This document shows positions 30,491 through 43,093 of a stretch of 64,000 nt of DNA, piece by piece. Every line of letters starts with the position of its first letter. Position 1 is the first letter of the stretch. A program made the translations under genes and the position numbers. The notes under the pieces were generated by a model. The model was not told the origin of the DNA. It ran no database searches and saw only the letters and a list, made by a program, of their open reading frames with translations. Source of the stretch: Turritopsis dohrnii (lineage: Eukaryota; Cnidaria; Hydrozoa; Anthoathecata; Oceaniidae); the NCBI GenBank assembly GCA_027922465.2, contig BQMF02000136.1:248001-312000 (forward strand). Reading direction: 5' to 3'.

Positions 30491-30597
30491 GCTAATCAGT
30501 TGTGGCTGGGTGAGACTAGTAGTGCTGAGTTACCGGATTTTTGTACAGCATAAGTCTTAGTTTATATTATATATTTTATATTAGTTTATATTTACAA

Positions 30598-31451
30598 TCT
30601 ATATATTAATAGCCGATTCTCTGTCTGTCTGTCTGTTTGTTTGTCTGTCACGCAAAATGGTAGATTAAGTTGTGAGCGAAATTATTTCTTTTTTTGTGTG
30701 CAACGTGAGTTCGAAGCAAACACATTGCAACCCCAATAGAACTTGACTTTTTTGACTGATGAACTAATGGGAATAACGTTTTGTTTTTATCATTATTGTT
30801 AGTTTTATATTCCACGTTGACTTGGCTTTGAAAACAGTACATCAACTAAATACAAAGAAACTAACTGATTAAACATTTTGGACAAAAAACAGCAGTGGCA
30901 GAACGTGGCAGCATGTGCGGTTTGCCAGTGTATCCTAACGTATCCTTACCTGACTGTCTGAGACGGGTGAACTTTTTTTTCGAGTAATCAAAATGTTTAA
31001 AAACCTATAGGTAAAAAAAGAGTATCATAAAACAAAATATTTTTTTTGCTTTTGTCATAATAGTTGTCTTTAATCGATTTCTTTTAATCTATTTTATTTT
31101 ATATCAGATCGAACGTTTCTTTTATTCACTTGATTCTTTTAGCACGTGCCTTTTCTTCTCTCCTCCCGTGTCATCTTTTTAAGAAGAGAAACCATTTCCC
31201 CCTGACGTTTGATAGCACCCATGTTAGAGCGCGTGACTTTTTTAAAACAAAAGTTAATAAAAAGTTGAAGTTTTCTCTCTATATGTTTTCAGTGTATTGT
31301 TACACTGATAAAAGATTTGTTTTACCAGAGGTTAGGACTTCGAATCTGCTTCTGGTTGTACGAGCCGTTTATAAGGAAATTTGACGTTTATTGATACAGT
31401 GATACAAAGCAGGTGGACATGGGCGGCGAGCGACGCCGCCTTGGCGGTTAG
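30598..31451 (+). mobile_element. Non-autonomous Helitron, long form (unit A)
   Basis: Starts TCTATATATTAATAGCCG after an A and is followed by a (CTGT)n stretch and CACGCAAAATGGTAG. It ends GACGCCGCCTTGGCGGTTAG at 31451, a hairpin (GCCGCC-TT-GGCGG) next to a CTRR-like end. It is collinear with the minus-strand copy at 12968-13810. No coding domain is recognised. The next unit follows directly. Confidence 0.75.
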
Positions 31452-31877
31452 TTATATTAATAGCCGATTCTCCGTCTGTCTGTCTGTCTGTCTGTCTGTC
31501 ACGCAAAATGGTAGAATGAGTTGTGACAGTAATTATTTTATTTTATTTTGTGCGACATCAGCGTTAAACCATTGTATTGAGACCCTAATCGAATGCGACA
31601 TTTAGGGAAAATTATCTCGATAACCAATAGAGATAACTGACGTTTTTTTGGTTTCGTTGGTGTTTCGGGACAGGCTCTATGACATCATCAAAATTTTTGA
31701 TCAACGATATCTCCATAACGGTTGGTGGCAGCAAAACGATCCCATACATTTTTTTTATCAGTTTTTTCGAGCTGCACAAGATGGATACACCTCCGATTGC
31801 TAATTCCTTAATTTTATTTTTCGTGAACTCAACTCAGGTTGAACATGGGTGGCGAGCAACACCCCCTTGGCGGCTAG
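31452..31877 (+). mobile_element. Non-autonomous Helitron, short form (unit B)
   Basis: Starts TTATATTAATAGCCGATTC, an altered copy of the unit start, and ends CCTTGGCGGCTAG at 31877 followed by T. The outer flanks of the 30598-31877 pair are ...ACAA before and TTTACAA after, so the pair sits between A and T as expected for Helitrons. It shares its body with 13811-14274 on the other strand. Confidence 0.75.
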
Positions 31878-32714
31878 TTTACAATTAATAGCTGTTATTC
31901 TAGGATCTAAAGAAGAATGGCCTCTCCCGAGGTTTCCCACAGGTTCAGCCTTTTACTGACTAGAATAGTATATTTTATTTGTCAGCACTTATGCATCTAT
32001 GTACTATGGTATCTTTTGCAGACTAAAAATTTCATTAGAAGAAAGAAGAAAAACAAGATGGGTTAGTGCTGATACATGTCAGGGACAATAGAAGCCCCGA
32101 GACATTAAAATACCGGGTTGGCGTCCGGTGGGGTCAGTCTTGCTTAATGGAGGGGAAGACTTCTTCAGCTTTGGTTGGCAACCTTCCTAGATATTGTGTC
32201 TCGATAAAAATACCTGGTTGGCAAGCCATAATTGTCTTTAGGGGCAGGTAGAGATACCACCCGGTCTAGTACCCCTACTTCGTCTATTAGTGTAGATGTG
32301 CTGCTTGCAGTGCTATATCTACTCTAGGATGAACACCGGTCTCCTTGTTGCACTTGACTGTCTGACAAATGCTTGAGTCTATTTTCAATACTGCTTCTTA
32401 GTTATCTATGTTGAGGGTGTTAGGATAGTAGTTTTACCTGATTGCTACTTTGCCGACTGGTAGTACATGAGCCCGAACTCTTTGCTAGCTACTTAGAGAG
32501 GCTGCTCTATCAATAGTCGAAAAATGGCGTTGCAGTAGTAGTGCCAAGTTGCGCTTGGACGGTGCCCTGCTGCTGTAACGGTTTGCATCCTTAGAGGCCA
32601 CAGCATTGCTTTTGTTACAACAATAGGTTCATAGCTAACAGCAAACCTATATTGAAATGATCCTCTAGCACGAGTTCTTCAGCCAACACAACTTTGGATT
32701 TCTTTCTCCTCATT

Positions 32715-35700
32715 ATGAAAAAAATGTCAAATTCTAGTAAATCTAAATTGGGTACTCGTAAATCACCAACGTCTTTCTCACTTTCCTTCTCTAATATTCG
32801 TGGACTTCGTGGGAACTTCTCTCATTTGGAATCTTTTCTAGCCAACTCATCTCCTGACATTCTTGCTATTTGTGAAACTAATCTTAACCCTTCTATTAGC
32901 TCTTCTGACTTCGATGTACCTGGCTATCTTCCTATTAATCGCAAGGACTCATCTATTCTTATGCACGGCCTTGGTATCTATGTTCGTGACTGTCTTCCTG
33001 TCAGTCATCAATTGAATCTCGAATCTCCTGACGAATCTTTCATCTGTCTACGTCTTTCTCTCTTGCATTCAACTAGTTATCTTTTCTTTGTGTATCGCTC
33101 CCCATCTTCTCAGTCGTGCAGCGTCATCAATTCTATCTCGGAAAATATTGATAAAGCTCTCATATCTTACCCTTCTGCTAACATCTTTGTGTTCGGTGAT
33201 TTCAATATTCATCATGCTGACTGGTTACCTTTCTCACACACTACCTCCCTATCTGGCATTGACACTTTCAACTTTGCTATCTCTCACTCTCTTACTCAGC
33301 TTGTGAACTCTCCCACTCGCGTACCTGATCGAGCTGATCAGGAGCCTTCTTTACTTGACCTATTCCTTTCATCTAACCCGAACAATTGCAAAACATCAAC
33401 ATCTGCTCCTTTAGGTAATTCTGATCATTCTGTTGTCAACGTAGCCATTGACTTTAATTCCGCTTGCCCACGCGATCCACCTATTCATCGCAAACTTTAT
33501 TCATACCATCGTGGTGACTGGGACAGCTTTCCAGATTTGATTCGTGACCTGCCGGTTGATCATATCTTTGCCTGTGATGCAGAGAGGTGTGCAGTGGAGA
33601 TCTCTTCTTGGCTTCAGGTTGGTATTGATGAATTTGTTCCTTCTCGTAAATATCAGGTTAAACCTCATTCTACACCCTGGTTCTCTCCTGCCATTTCTGC
33701 TGCAATTGCCCATCTTAATCATTTTTTCCATCGTTATCAACGTTGTAGTAGTGAAGACAACAGGCGTCTTTTCACCAGAGCTCGCAACAACTGTAAAAAA
33801 GTCATTGAGGAGGCTAAACGCACCTATCGAAATCTGGTCCATGATCGGCTTATATCTGAATCTATTGGGTCTCGTGATTTCTGGCGTATCTATTGGAGCT
33901 TTTCTAATAAGGGTAAGTCTTTGATTCCACCACTCTTCAACGGTCCTGAAGTGTTGACATCTGCTGTTAGTAAGGCGGAGCTCTTTGCTAAACAGTTCAG
34001 CAGGAACTCCACTCTTGATGAAACTGGTCATGTCTTGCCCGATATTGACCCCAGAACTGACGTGGATTTGTCTTCTCTGAACATAACTCCCAAGATGGTT
34101 TCAGATGTTATTAGTTCTCTCGACTCTTCTAAGGCTACTGGTCCCGACGAAATCCCTGTAATCGTTCTGCAAAAATGCTCGCCTGAACTCTCTCCCATAC
34201 TCTGTAGGCTATTCAGGAAGTGCATCGATGAATCTTGTTTTCCTTCTTGTTGGAAGATTGCTTCTGTTGTGCCTGTTTTCAAAAACTCTGGTGAGAGATC
34301 GGACCCTTTATGCTCAGGCCTGGTCGTAAGAGGCGTGCGATCGCACGCGCACGCCTCCACACACGCCAAGATTAATTTAGGCGTGTGGCAATCGCACGCC
34401 TGGCTTGTAATTACAAGTGTTATAACAAATGTTTATTTAAAAGTCAACAAAAATCTGTCCCAAAATGTTGAAAGTTTTGCTTCGGAAATTGTTCATGTGT
34501 TACGATTAAATTTTACAATAACGGAACGAAACTTTGCTACCATTTCAGAAGTGAGGTCTCTGATCGCTTTGGAATACGGTAGTGGTTTTGAATTAAAAAT
34601 CAGTGCTCAAAAATTTTCTTCGTTTGGTAGTAGAAAACAAGTCTACTCAACGAAATCCGCTGAGGATTGAAGAAGGAGCTTCATGCACGCGATTTTATTA
34701 TGTATTATAATAGTTTTCTCTTTCTTTTTAACGTTCTTTTAAGTTACAAAAGTATGCGCAAGGTTGCAGTTTCGAAAAAATAATCTTTTATTTAAAAAAA
34801 TAGCCAGCCAGGTGGTGACGAGTTAATGGAACGGAAACGTCTTTAATTTAATTAAAAAACAATTTGAACTTCAAACCAAAACGATGGAGAGTAATACAAA
34901 TATTTTTTATTTTCAGGTTGGTTTTATTTTTCCTCTTTATTAATTTTTGAATAAATTTTATTTACCGTCAAAGTAATCTTTAACATTTTACGTTCCGAAT
35001 CTTTGAAAACAATGTTTTGTTTCATTAATTCATTCTTCGTGAAAATCTCATTATTTTTACATATGACACATATGATCTTAACTGGAAAAAATTGATCGCA
35101 CGTCTGTCAAAAATTTACACGAGCGCACGCCATGACTGATATCGTCAAATTAGGCGTGCGATGACCACACGTCTGCTAATTTTCTTACGACCAGGCCTGA
35201 TGCTATCGTCCTATTAGTCTTCTATCTGTTATTAGTAAGATCTTCGAATCATTGATCAACTCTTCCATCACCCATCATCTGGAATCTCTTCATCTGTTCT
35301 CTGATCACCAGTATGGTTTCCGTTCTAGTCGTTCCACTGCTGATGCTCTGACTGTCATCTCTGAACGTGTATGTCAGTCCCTCAATGCTTGTGGTGAGAC
35401 ACGAGCTATTGCTCTTGACTTCTCCAAGGCATTCGACAAGGTTTGGCATCGTGGCCTTCACAAGTTGAAGTCTTATGGCATTTCTGGTTCACTCTTGAAT
35501 CTTATTAAGTCATTTCTTAGTGGCAGGAGTATTAAGGTGGTTCTGGATGGTCATTCGTCTTCTTCTTACTCTATTAATTCAGGGGTGCCTCAAGGTTCTG
35601 TCCTTGGTCCAACCCTCTTTCTCATTTTCATCAACGACCTTCCCGATTGTATTCTCAGCAAACTTGCTATCTACGCTGACGACACTACTCTTTACTCGTC

Positions 35701-36498
35701 TCTTGAAAGGACTAAGGACTTGTTTGATAAGGTTGAAATGGCTGCTGAGTTGGAGGACGATCTTAGGACAGTAGTTGAATGGGGTCAGAAATGGTTGGTT
35801 TCCTTCAATGCTTCGAAAACTAAGCTTCTCTCTATTAATCGCTTCAGGGACCCTGTAATTCCTTCTGTTCTTATGAACGGAAGTGAGCTTGCAGAGTCAT
35901 CTCAGGTTCGTCTTTTAGGTTTAACCTTCACAAAGAATTTCACATGGAATTCTTACATCGAGTCCATTGCTAAATCTGCTGCTATGAAGGTTGGCTCACT
36001 TTTTCGGGTCCATCACTAACTTTCGGCTAAATCTATCATTTACATGTTTAAGGCCACTATTCGCCCTTGTCTTGAGTACTGCTGCCACCTTTGGGCTGGA
36101 GCCTCTGCTTATTGTCTTCATCTTCTCGATCGTATTCAGAAGCGCTTAGTTAACTTAGTTGGCCCTGATCTTTGTGTTAATCTTCACCCCTTCTTACATC
36201 GGAGAAACGTTGCTTCCCTGTCTCTTTTCTATAAATACTTTCATGGGCATTGTTCGGATGACTTGCATCAACTGACTCCTTCTCCTAAGACTTTCTCTCA
36301 GAACACTCGCCTCTCTTCGAATTCTCATCCTTTGACTGTTAAGGTCCCAACTTGCCATAAGAACTTTTATTCATCTAGCTTTTTCCCTCGGACTGCTCGC
36401 CTCTGGAATTCTCTCCCTCATAGTTGTTTTCCTGCTGAGTATGATCTGCAATCTTTTAAATCCAAGGTTAACCGCCACCTTGCTCTGTCTTTATAACT
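32715..36498 (+). pseudogene. LINE endonuclease-reverse transcriptase ORF, broken by one insertion and one stop
   Basis: The endonuclease runs from SLSFSNIRGLRGNFSHLESF through LAICETNLNPS (catalytic E), FVFGDFNIHHADW (G-D-x-N) to LGNSDHSVV (S-D-H). The linker and RT start, KATGPDEIPVIVLQKCSPEL and WKIASVVPVFKNSGERSDPL, are interrupted at 34315. They resume at 35205 with RPISLLSVISKIFESLI, then AIALDFSKAFDKVWHRG (motif A), INSGVPQGSVLGPTLF (motif B) and LAIYADDTTLYSSL (motif C, YADD). One in-frame TAA at 36017-36019 stands where the related element has tyrosine. The frame then continues to 36498 with IRPCLEYCCHLWAGAS and SFFPRTARLWNSLPHS. The first ATG is at 32715. Confidence 0.85.
34315..35199. 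mobile_element. Non-autonomous hAT5-like element with 5 bp target duplication
   Basis: The 885 bp insert begins CAGGCCTGGTCGTAAGA and ends with its exact inverse, TCTTACGACCAGGCCTG. It is flanked by ATGCT on both sides (34310-34314 and 35200-35204). Subterminal aggcgtgcgatcgcacgc words occur near both ends. Taking out the insert and one ATGCT copy makes the LINE frame continuous. CAGG termini and a 5 bp duplication fit the hAT5 group. It carries no transposase. Related single termini are at 54628 and 58151-58158. Confidence 0.85.
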
Positions 36499-36620
36499 CT
36501 TCTTCCTTTTTTCATCCCTCTCATCTGTCTTTATAACTCTTCTTCCTTTTCTCATCTTGTAGCTTTCTGCCTAGTAGTGGCTTTGGCCTTGCAGGGAGCA
36601 ACTCATTTAAAAAAAAAAAA

Positions 36621-38915
36621 AATTACTATAAGTAATGTTATTTAAGTTATACCCAGAATATCAGAAATAAAAATAAAGAAGAAAAGGAAAAGAAAGGAAA
36701 GACAATGAGAATTTTAGTACAGAATTCGATTTATTTTGTAAAGAAGTAGTGGAAAAGGAATTAATAGAAGAATGTGATGTTTTTACATTGAGGAAGCTTA
36801 AGTAAGTTCTACATATATTTGAGTGAAAATGCAGCAAATAATAATTACCAGTCATCCCAGCTAAAACCACGCCTTCAATCCCAGTATAAAGACATAATTT
36901 TTTATAAACCAAGTAGGCAATATAAAAGTGAAATTATCTTCATCAGTACTAGATGGATTAGCAAACATGTCACCAGGGGGTAATACTGAATAAATTTTTG
37001 GGCATTGGCAGCAAAATTCAACAGGGAGGTTTAATTTGAGCTGTTTAAAGTGTCATAATAGGCTAAAAATGCCTCCAAAAGCTACATTGTGATATGAATT
37101 GAGCAATGAGTTGAAATCTGAACAACTGAGGTTTGAATTTGGGTGCTAAGATTTCGACACCTAATAGTGCATTGTCCTATGGTTCTTGACCTGTATTACT
37201 CCCTGGTTATTGTTATTGTTATGGTTGTTGTTCATGTTTGAACTTTTGTTTATTCAATGAATCATGGATATAAAGGTTTCACTTATATATGCATGAATGA
37301 ATCGACCCGTGATCGGAACACAGAGACCAGATGTGTAACAAAAGAGGTCTCTTGAGACAAGCTCTATTTAAAAATACACAATATGAGCTAAAAATACACA
37401 ACAGACAGACAGACATATTGATGAGAACCTTCTTGAAAGATTAAAAAAGTCTGTCTGTTGTTTATATAATAAAAGTTGCATCATCATCATCTGGTCAGTT
37501 TTATTAAATTCTTTTTTGGATACCAGGCTTTGTTCTCTCTTTCAGGTAAGTATGATAAAGAATCACTTCCACTGACATATGATGTAGAGTGCCTGCTCCA
37601 CTTACCGTTAACTTTGAGTTTGATGGCTTATTTCCTTAATTTAAAGATACCAAATCAAACAAAACTTCTTGTTATTTAGACTTGTCCTTCTTAAAAAGAC
37701 ATGAATGTGGTAAAACACAAAGTTTCCTACACGTGCAATTAAAATCGCACACATCATTGTACCTCACCAGTGTGATCACAAGTTGTGTGAAATTTATGTG
37801 TGCAATCTGATATTTTACATGACTGGAAATATACCTCCTAATAATAACTGTGAAAACAAAAGAAGTAACACCATTGTATAATAATTATACGCTATGCCCA
37901 CGAACAACAGTCTTGGAAGTATATTTTTTACTAGGTGCGTTAACAAAGAAGCACGTAGGGTCTTCTTGGCGCGCTATAAACGCGCCAGCAAATATTTTAA
38001 AAACAGCACTCCTCAACCTGTTCTAGGCGTGTTGCGCACCTATTCTGCACACCATCAGGCGCCATTTAAACAGTAAGAATCCTAGCATCGTTTTCGTTTA
38101 TTCAAGGAGTACAATCACGCGTGATAATGATGATAAAATACTACCAATTTCGTCGTTAGTAAATTCGCGATAATTTAAAAATCAGTTTATATAAAGACGC
38201 TTGTATATCAAAACTGGTATTATGAAAAGTTATGTCAGTGATACGTTGTTTGTATTGATAGGAAGCTCATTAATTATTCATAAGGTTGTGTCTGTCGTTG
38301 GAAAAGAAAAAATTTTTCCAGATGTTTTATTGTAAAACATATCGTTGAAGATAAAAATACAACATGATGAAGTAAACACCTGAACAACTTTTATTTATTT
38401 GTTCACTGACCGCATTAAAACGTTTGCAAGTTAGTTTGCTTTGATTTGCACAACGCAAAAAAGTTTCTTCAATAACTTTTGAAAAAATGAATGAACATTT
38501 TCCTACGTCACGATAGTATTCCCAAAGGCTGTCGGCTTAGTCAACATTTTCTCTACACAGACATTTCCTGCGTTTTGTGTTTTTACATAAAGAACTGGTG
38601 GCGTACTTTCGAAAGCCCAATTTACATATAATACAAAGAAACTTTTTCTTGCGAAGAAATTATGTGGATTGAGTTTTAAAATATCAAGCAAACTGGCAAA
38701 AACATGCTCAAAGTCAGTAAAAATTAACATTAGAACGTTTGAATGAACGTTGCTCTTACATTATTTTGCTGACTTTGAACAGGTTTTTGCCTGCTGGGAA
38801 AAAACGTAACAGATGTTCAGGCGCGCGAGAAGAAGCGCTCCATAGTCTTTCTAGGAGCGTATGGAGGTGCGCGAGCGCGATAGCGCGCCTTATTCTTCCA
38901 AGACTGGAACGTGAT
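36621..38915. other. Gene-poor AT-rich interval
   Basis: I see no supported gene here. There is a short cagacagacagaca tract with its inverse tgtctgtctgttg about 60 bp apart (37400-37460). Scattered GCGTGC/CGCGCC-rich patches occur at 37960-38050 and 38820-38890, similar in flavour to the hAT-like repeats. Open frames are short and have no recognisable domain. Confidence 0.5.
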
Positions 38916-38924
38916 AATTATGCA

Positions 38925-39490
38925 TATGTAATTATGATAATTTATGCAAGTTCCGTTCTTAATTGACACTACGCCAATAGTTAAGTGTGGCAAATTTCAT
39001 TTCATTCATGTGAGCACAAGATATAAGAATTTAGAGATTTGCATAAAATAACAAGATAATTATGCATAAATTATGCTAATTTATGCAATTTTGGTTCTTA
39101 ATTTTGAATTATCGACACTTGGAATGAATTTTTGGACTGAAATAGTTAAGTGTGGAAATTTTCATTTCATTTCATTCATGTAAGCACAAGATATACTAAT
39201 TTAGGGATTAAACGCATAATTATGCTAATTCATGCGATTTTGGTTCTTAATTTTAAACTTTAATCATCGGAAATGAATTTCTCAGATCGAAAAACTTCCA
39301 TGTTGAAAATTTCATTTCATTTGATTTACATGAGCACAAGATATTACACATTAGAGAATGCAAGCATTATTATTTGTCATAATTACTACGTAATTATGCT
39401 AATTTATGCAGTTTAGGTTTGGAATTTCGAACTTTTATTGTCGGAAACGAATTTCTCGGACCAAAATACATTTATACTGAAAATTTCATT
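38925..39490. repeat. Degenerate tandem repeat, unit about 150-170 bp
   Basis: Three to four units each contain taattatgctaatttatgca, ttttggttcttaattt, a gga-aatgaattt segment, and aaatttcatttcatt followed by a-gtgagcacaagatat. Copies begin near 38925, 39060, 39215 and 39370. Divergence is high, so array expansion is not recent. No coding potential is seen. Confidence 0.6.
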
Positions 39491-39499
39491 GAAATTCGT

Positions 39500-41150
39500 T
39501 CATTCAATCAAAAGTTATTGTTAATTTTGTATAAACAGTTAATACAAAACCATTCGTTTTGGTGCCACTTTCTTCCTAATAGTCCCTTCATAAGTAATTC
39601 CCAAAAATAACCAATTTTTCGGTGTTTTAAATTTGAATAACTTTTGATTGGGTTGGAGTTAGAAGGTGGTTGACCCCTCGTTGGATTGCATTTTTAAAGC
39701 TCTTTGTAATGATATAGTTTTCATTATCATACCTATAAAATAAATGTTTTCATTGACCACCCTAGTGTTGTGAAATTAGTTAAGCAGTTTGTTCTTGTTG
39801 ATTTGGATCTAGAATGACCAATTGTGGTGCTAAACCCATTTAGCTGTGTTTTCAAGTTTGCATTGACGAAAATTATAATTAAAGTTAGCAGTAAGGGGAG
39901 CAGGGGCACTCTATTCGTTTTCATATCATGTGGTGAGAGACTTACTTCTTGCTAGTAGTATATGCACATAAACAAAATACTATTACATCATATGAACCAG
40001 AAGAAACTTCTTACCGATACTACTTTTAGAAAGCAAACGTCGTGTGAGATATGCCATGCCACAGAAATACTTGATTGGCGAACTGATCATGCTACAGAGT
40101 ATCAGTTTTATCGTTCATATTTGAAAAAAGCATTTCGCGCGATGTTTTGGTGCAAAGTAACATGCTCACGAAAATTTCGATTTCTGACCTCATGGAACGT
40201 TGAGTTTAGTAATGGCGGATTTGTAGTAAAAACATCCTTGAATTCTGCAAAAGTCCTCCGTAAATGACATCCAATTGATCAGCTTACTAGCAAGCTGTAA
40301 GCCTGCGGGATACTGAAATTCATTCAATATGAGGACGTTATTTTATTTTCTCTTCGGTTTTCTAGATCCTTGTTGATTATGTTTTTTTTAGATTGGATAT
40401 TCCCTTGTGTTTTTTTTTGTTTACATCAATAATATTGTATATGGGTTAAAGTGTGATGCAAAATGACAATCTCAGACATTCAACCCTAGAGAATCTGATA
40501 TCAGGAGTTTTGCTTAGTTTAGTGACTACCCGAGAGCTAACCATGGTTGGGACGGAGGTGGGAATTTTGGATTATTTCTTTGTTGTCTAAAACACCGGAA
40601 GGAAAATGCATGATGCCTTCTTGAAGAATAATTTTGAGATTTAAACTAGTCAGCGATGAGCACCACTAGGCTGAAATCGTTAAACATTTCATTGAACTTT
40701 TAGAATTCTCCAAAATTTTCCTTTCATTTTTGCTTTCGGATGCTTTTTTATTTTATTTTTTTATTATCTTGTGTCAGAAAACATTAAAGGAACCCTAGAA
40801 ACCAGGTTGTTTTACATATCTATCTTTTACTAAAATGCAGGCACCGACTATACAGCAAGCAATTTGTAGCAATTTTAATTTTTAGAACATTGCTTCTTAC
40901 AATTGTAGTAGAGGAAGATACTGAGGAGAGCGTGTTACCGAAAATGAACCTAAACAATTCGGTCTCGTTCTTGAATTAGCCTCGTTTTCAACTAAAAGTT
41001 AATTTAATTTGCATATCTTATGTTGTGAGTAGGATTCCATTTTCAAGCTAAGTACCAGCGTACCAGCCAAGAGAAATATTGAATCCTGTAATGAGCTCCC
41101 TTGATTATATTCGAATTCCCAATTCACAGTTTGCGTAACGTTAAACAGGC
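39500..41150. other. Interval without a supported gene
   Basis: One open frame at 39962-40267 encodes a basic 101-residue peptide with one CEIC motif, which I do not recognise. The rest is AT-rich with no splice-supported exons that I could identify. Confidence 0.4.
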
Positions 41151-41189
41151 ATGGAAATTTGGCGGAAACAATCGTTATCGTTACTGTCT

Positions 41190-42060
41190 TCTCATTATGA
41201 GGCCCATGCTCGCGCTCTCTGACACTCCTAGAGCCTAGTTAAGATGCTCTATTAATCACGCATGTGAAAACATGCTCAACCATTTATATGAACTAGAACA
41301 TGCTCAACTTATTATATTAAGTTTTTATTCACCAATTTGCTGTTACTAGGGAGAACGACCACTGTTGCTAAGGTAATTTTAAAATTTCCTTTGTTATATA
41401 TACAAATTCATCTGTTCACCTGATGAAAGAATATGAAAACAGAAGTGGTACCAGCAGGATTTGTTTTCGTGTTATTCAATGAAATTTAAAAGCATCTTAG
41501 TTTCCAGCTCCCTTTACAATCTTGTTTTATTTCGTCAACGTTACCGTCGTTACCAATCAGTGCCACAAATCTAAATCTGCTGAAACGATTTTATGTTTCG
41601 TCGTTTCCGTGAATGTTAAATAACAGTAACGATAATTCGTTCTCATGACGCAACAAATTTCCATGCTTGATTAAAGAAATGAAAAATAAACTGACGTAAT
41701 CACACAGGTGCATGTTATGGAAACAACAAATACGCTAGAAGTAGGAAAAATAATTCAAGCACTCCATCACACTGTAAAATATTATTATGAAGTAATTTTA
41801 ACAACAGAAAAAAATAATATCTTTATAACAACTAAGGTGGAGTTTAGCAATGAAACAATTGTATGTTAAAGTACAAAATGACTTTTACTAGCGAGCAGAA
41901 GCTTTCGTTCGAAAAATGCGCTGAAATACGAGTTTCGCCAGCGTGTTATCATGCGCTGGCAAACCTAAGAAACTATGATTTGCCAGCGTGCGGGCGTGCG
42001 CCAGCGCAAATGTGCTCGCCTCATGGAGAAGTCTGGCGCTTGCTTGTCGCTTTGTTTAGT
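41190..42060. repeat. Dispersed GCGTGC-rich repeat, copy 2
   Basis: It matches the repeat at 18520-19340 in order: catgctcgcgctctctgac, tagttaagatgctctattaat, ctagggagaacgaccactg, and agcatcttagtttccagctc. The right part is rich in GCGCC/GCGTG words (gccagcgtgcgggcgtgcg, 41983-42001). It abuts the region upstream of the Ty3 element. Likely a non-autonomous DNA transposon; the termini are not resolved. Confidence 0.45.
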
Positions 42061-42527
42061 GGAGTGATATGGTGATATGGTGAACTGCGAGCTTGTCATT
42101 AAAATTTGCACATTTTGAAATATTGTGGCCTTTTCATATCCTGATATCGGGAGATCATCTGGCTCATTTGGATTGTCATCTTGAAATCGGGAGAGTTGGA
42201 ATGTATATAATCTGGGACATAATAGAGCTCAAAAAGTTCTTATCAATTCTTATTACAGTTTTTCCTGATACTTCAATTAAAAAATATCAAATTATATATG
42301 CAGTGCACAATAAAAATGGTAAGAAAGAAAGTGATCAATGATGTGTCTAACTTTTGAATTATATACTACGACATTGAATTATAAAGGGAAATAAGGAAAC
42401 ACCAGACAAGATCCTTAGTAACCAAACACTGCAAAAACCTCCTCTATAAATATATTAGCTAAAAACAAAACATAACAATGTTAAGACACTGTCGCAACCA
42501 GTTTATCTCTTTTGTCCTTTCGTTCAT

Positions 42528-42696
42528 TGATGCGATGTAAACAGACTGGGTCACCGAGTCAAGGGAGAGTATCGAAGTGACTAACTGAGAGGATAGACGT
42601 GATCTACTAGCGGTTGAGAAGATAACCTTAGTGTTGATATAAAACGTGTGTTTTACTATCCCCCGACTAGTTCCCCCGTAAGCAATAGACACATCA
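42528..42696 (+). repeat. 5' LTR of the Ty3/gypsy element (169 bp)
   Basis: Begins TGATGCGATGTAAAC and ends CAATAGACACATCA, with TG...CA termini. It differs from the 3' LTR at three positions (two G/A and one T/A). Unusually short for a gypsy LTR. Confidence 0.9.
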
Positions 42697-43093
42697 ACTG
42701 GCGAGGAGTATAATACGACTTGTGTATCTTGCCGGAGGACGTGGGGAAGGTTCGAACAGCATTACTTCGTTTCAAAATTCACGTGTGTGGATTGTGTGTT
42801 TACTTCTCAAAAGTTCTTGTTCCGCAAAGTACATCGTCACAGAGAACATTCCGTTCTGTCGATTTCATATTGGTTCCATAAAGTACACCGTTCCTTACGA
42901 ATACGGTTCCGTCGAGTTACACATCCGGCAACATTTTGACTTGCTGATCCAAACGTTAGTTTGCTGGAACATTCAACGACAATTTACAGACCGCGGACTA
43001 CGAACGGAATGGCGGAAGGCGTATATACCGCGTGAGAGCCGTTTAAGAAGGGGAAAGATCCAGGACAAACACTCGAAAATCTGAGCGAAATTA

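Larger units (their letters stand above)
31900..36620 (+). mobile_element. Nearly full-length LINE (CR1/L2/jockey-like) interrupted by a hAT5-like element
   Basis: The element has a leader of about 800 bp without a recognisable ORF1, a single long endonuclease-RT reading frame from 32715, and a 3' UTR with a duplicated ctttataactcttcttcctt segment (36489-36508 and 36531-36550). It ends in a poly-A run at 36607-36621. The exact 5' end is uncertain. A related leader is at 20280-20690. Only three kinds of damage are evident: the insertion at 34315-35199, one internal stop, and possibly the lack of a separate ORF1. Confidence 0.8.

Noticed and set aside
36661..36912. Minus-strand segment YTGIEGVVLAGMTG followed by a possible donor
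   Set aside because: It looked exon-like but has no acceptor upstream and no partner exons.
39962..40267. 101-codon frame with a CEIC motif
   Set aside because: No domain, no splice context and no neighbouring coding evidence; left as unsupported.
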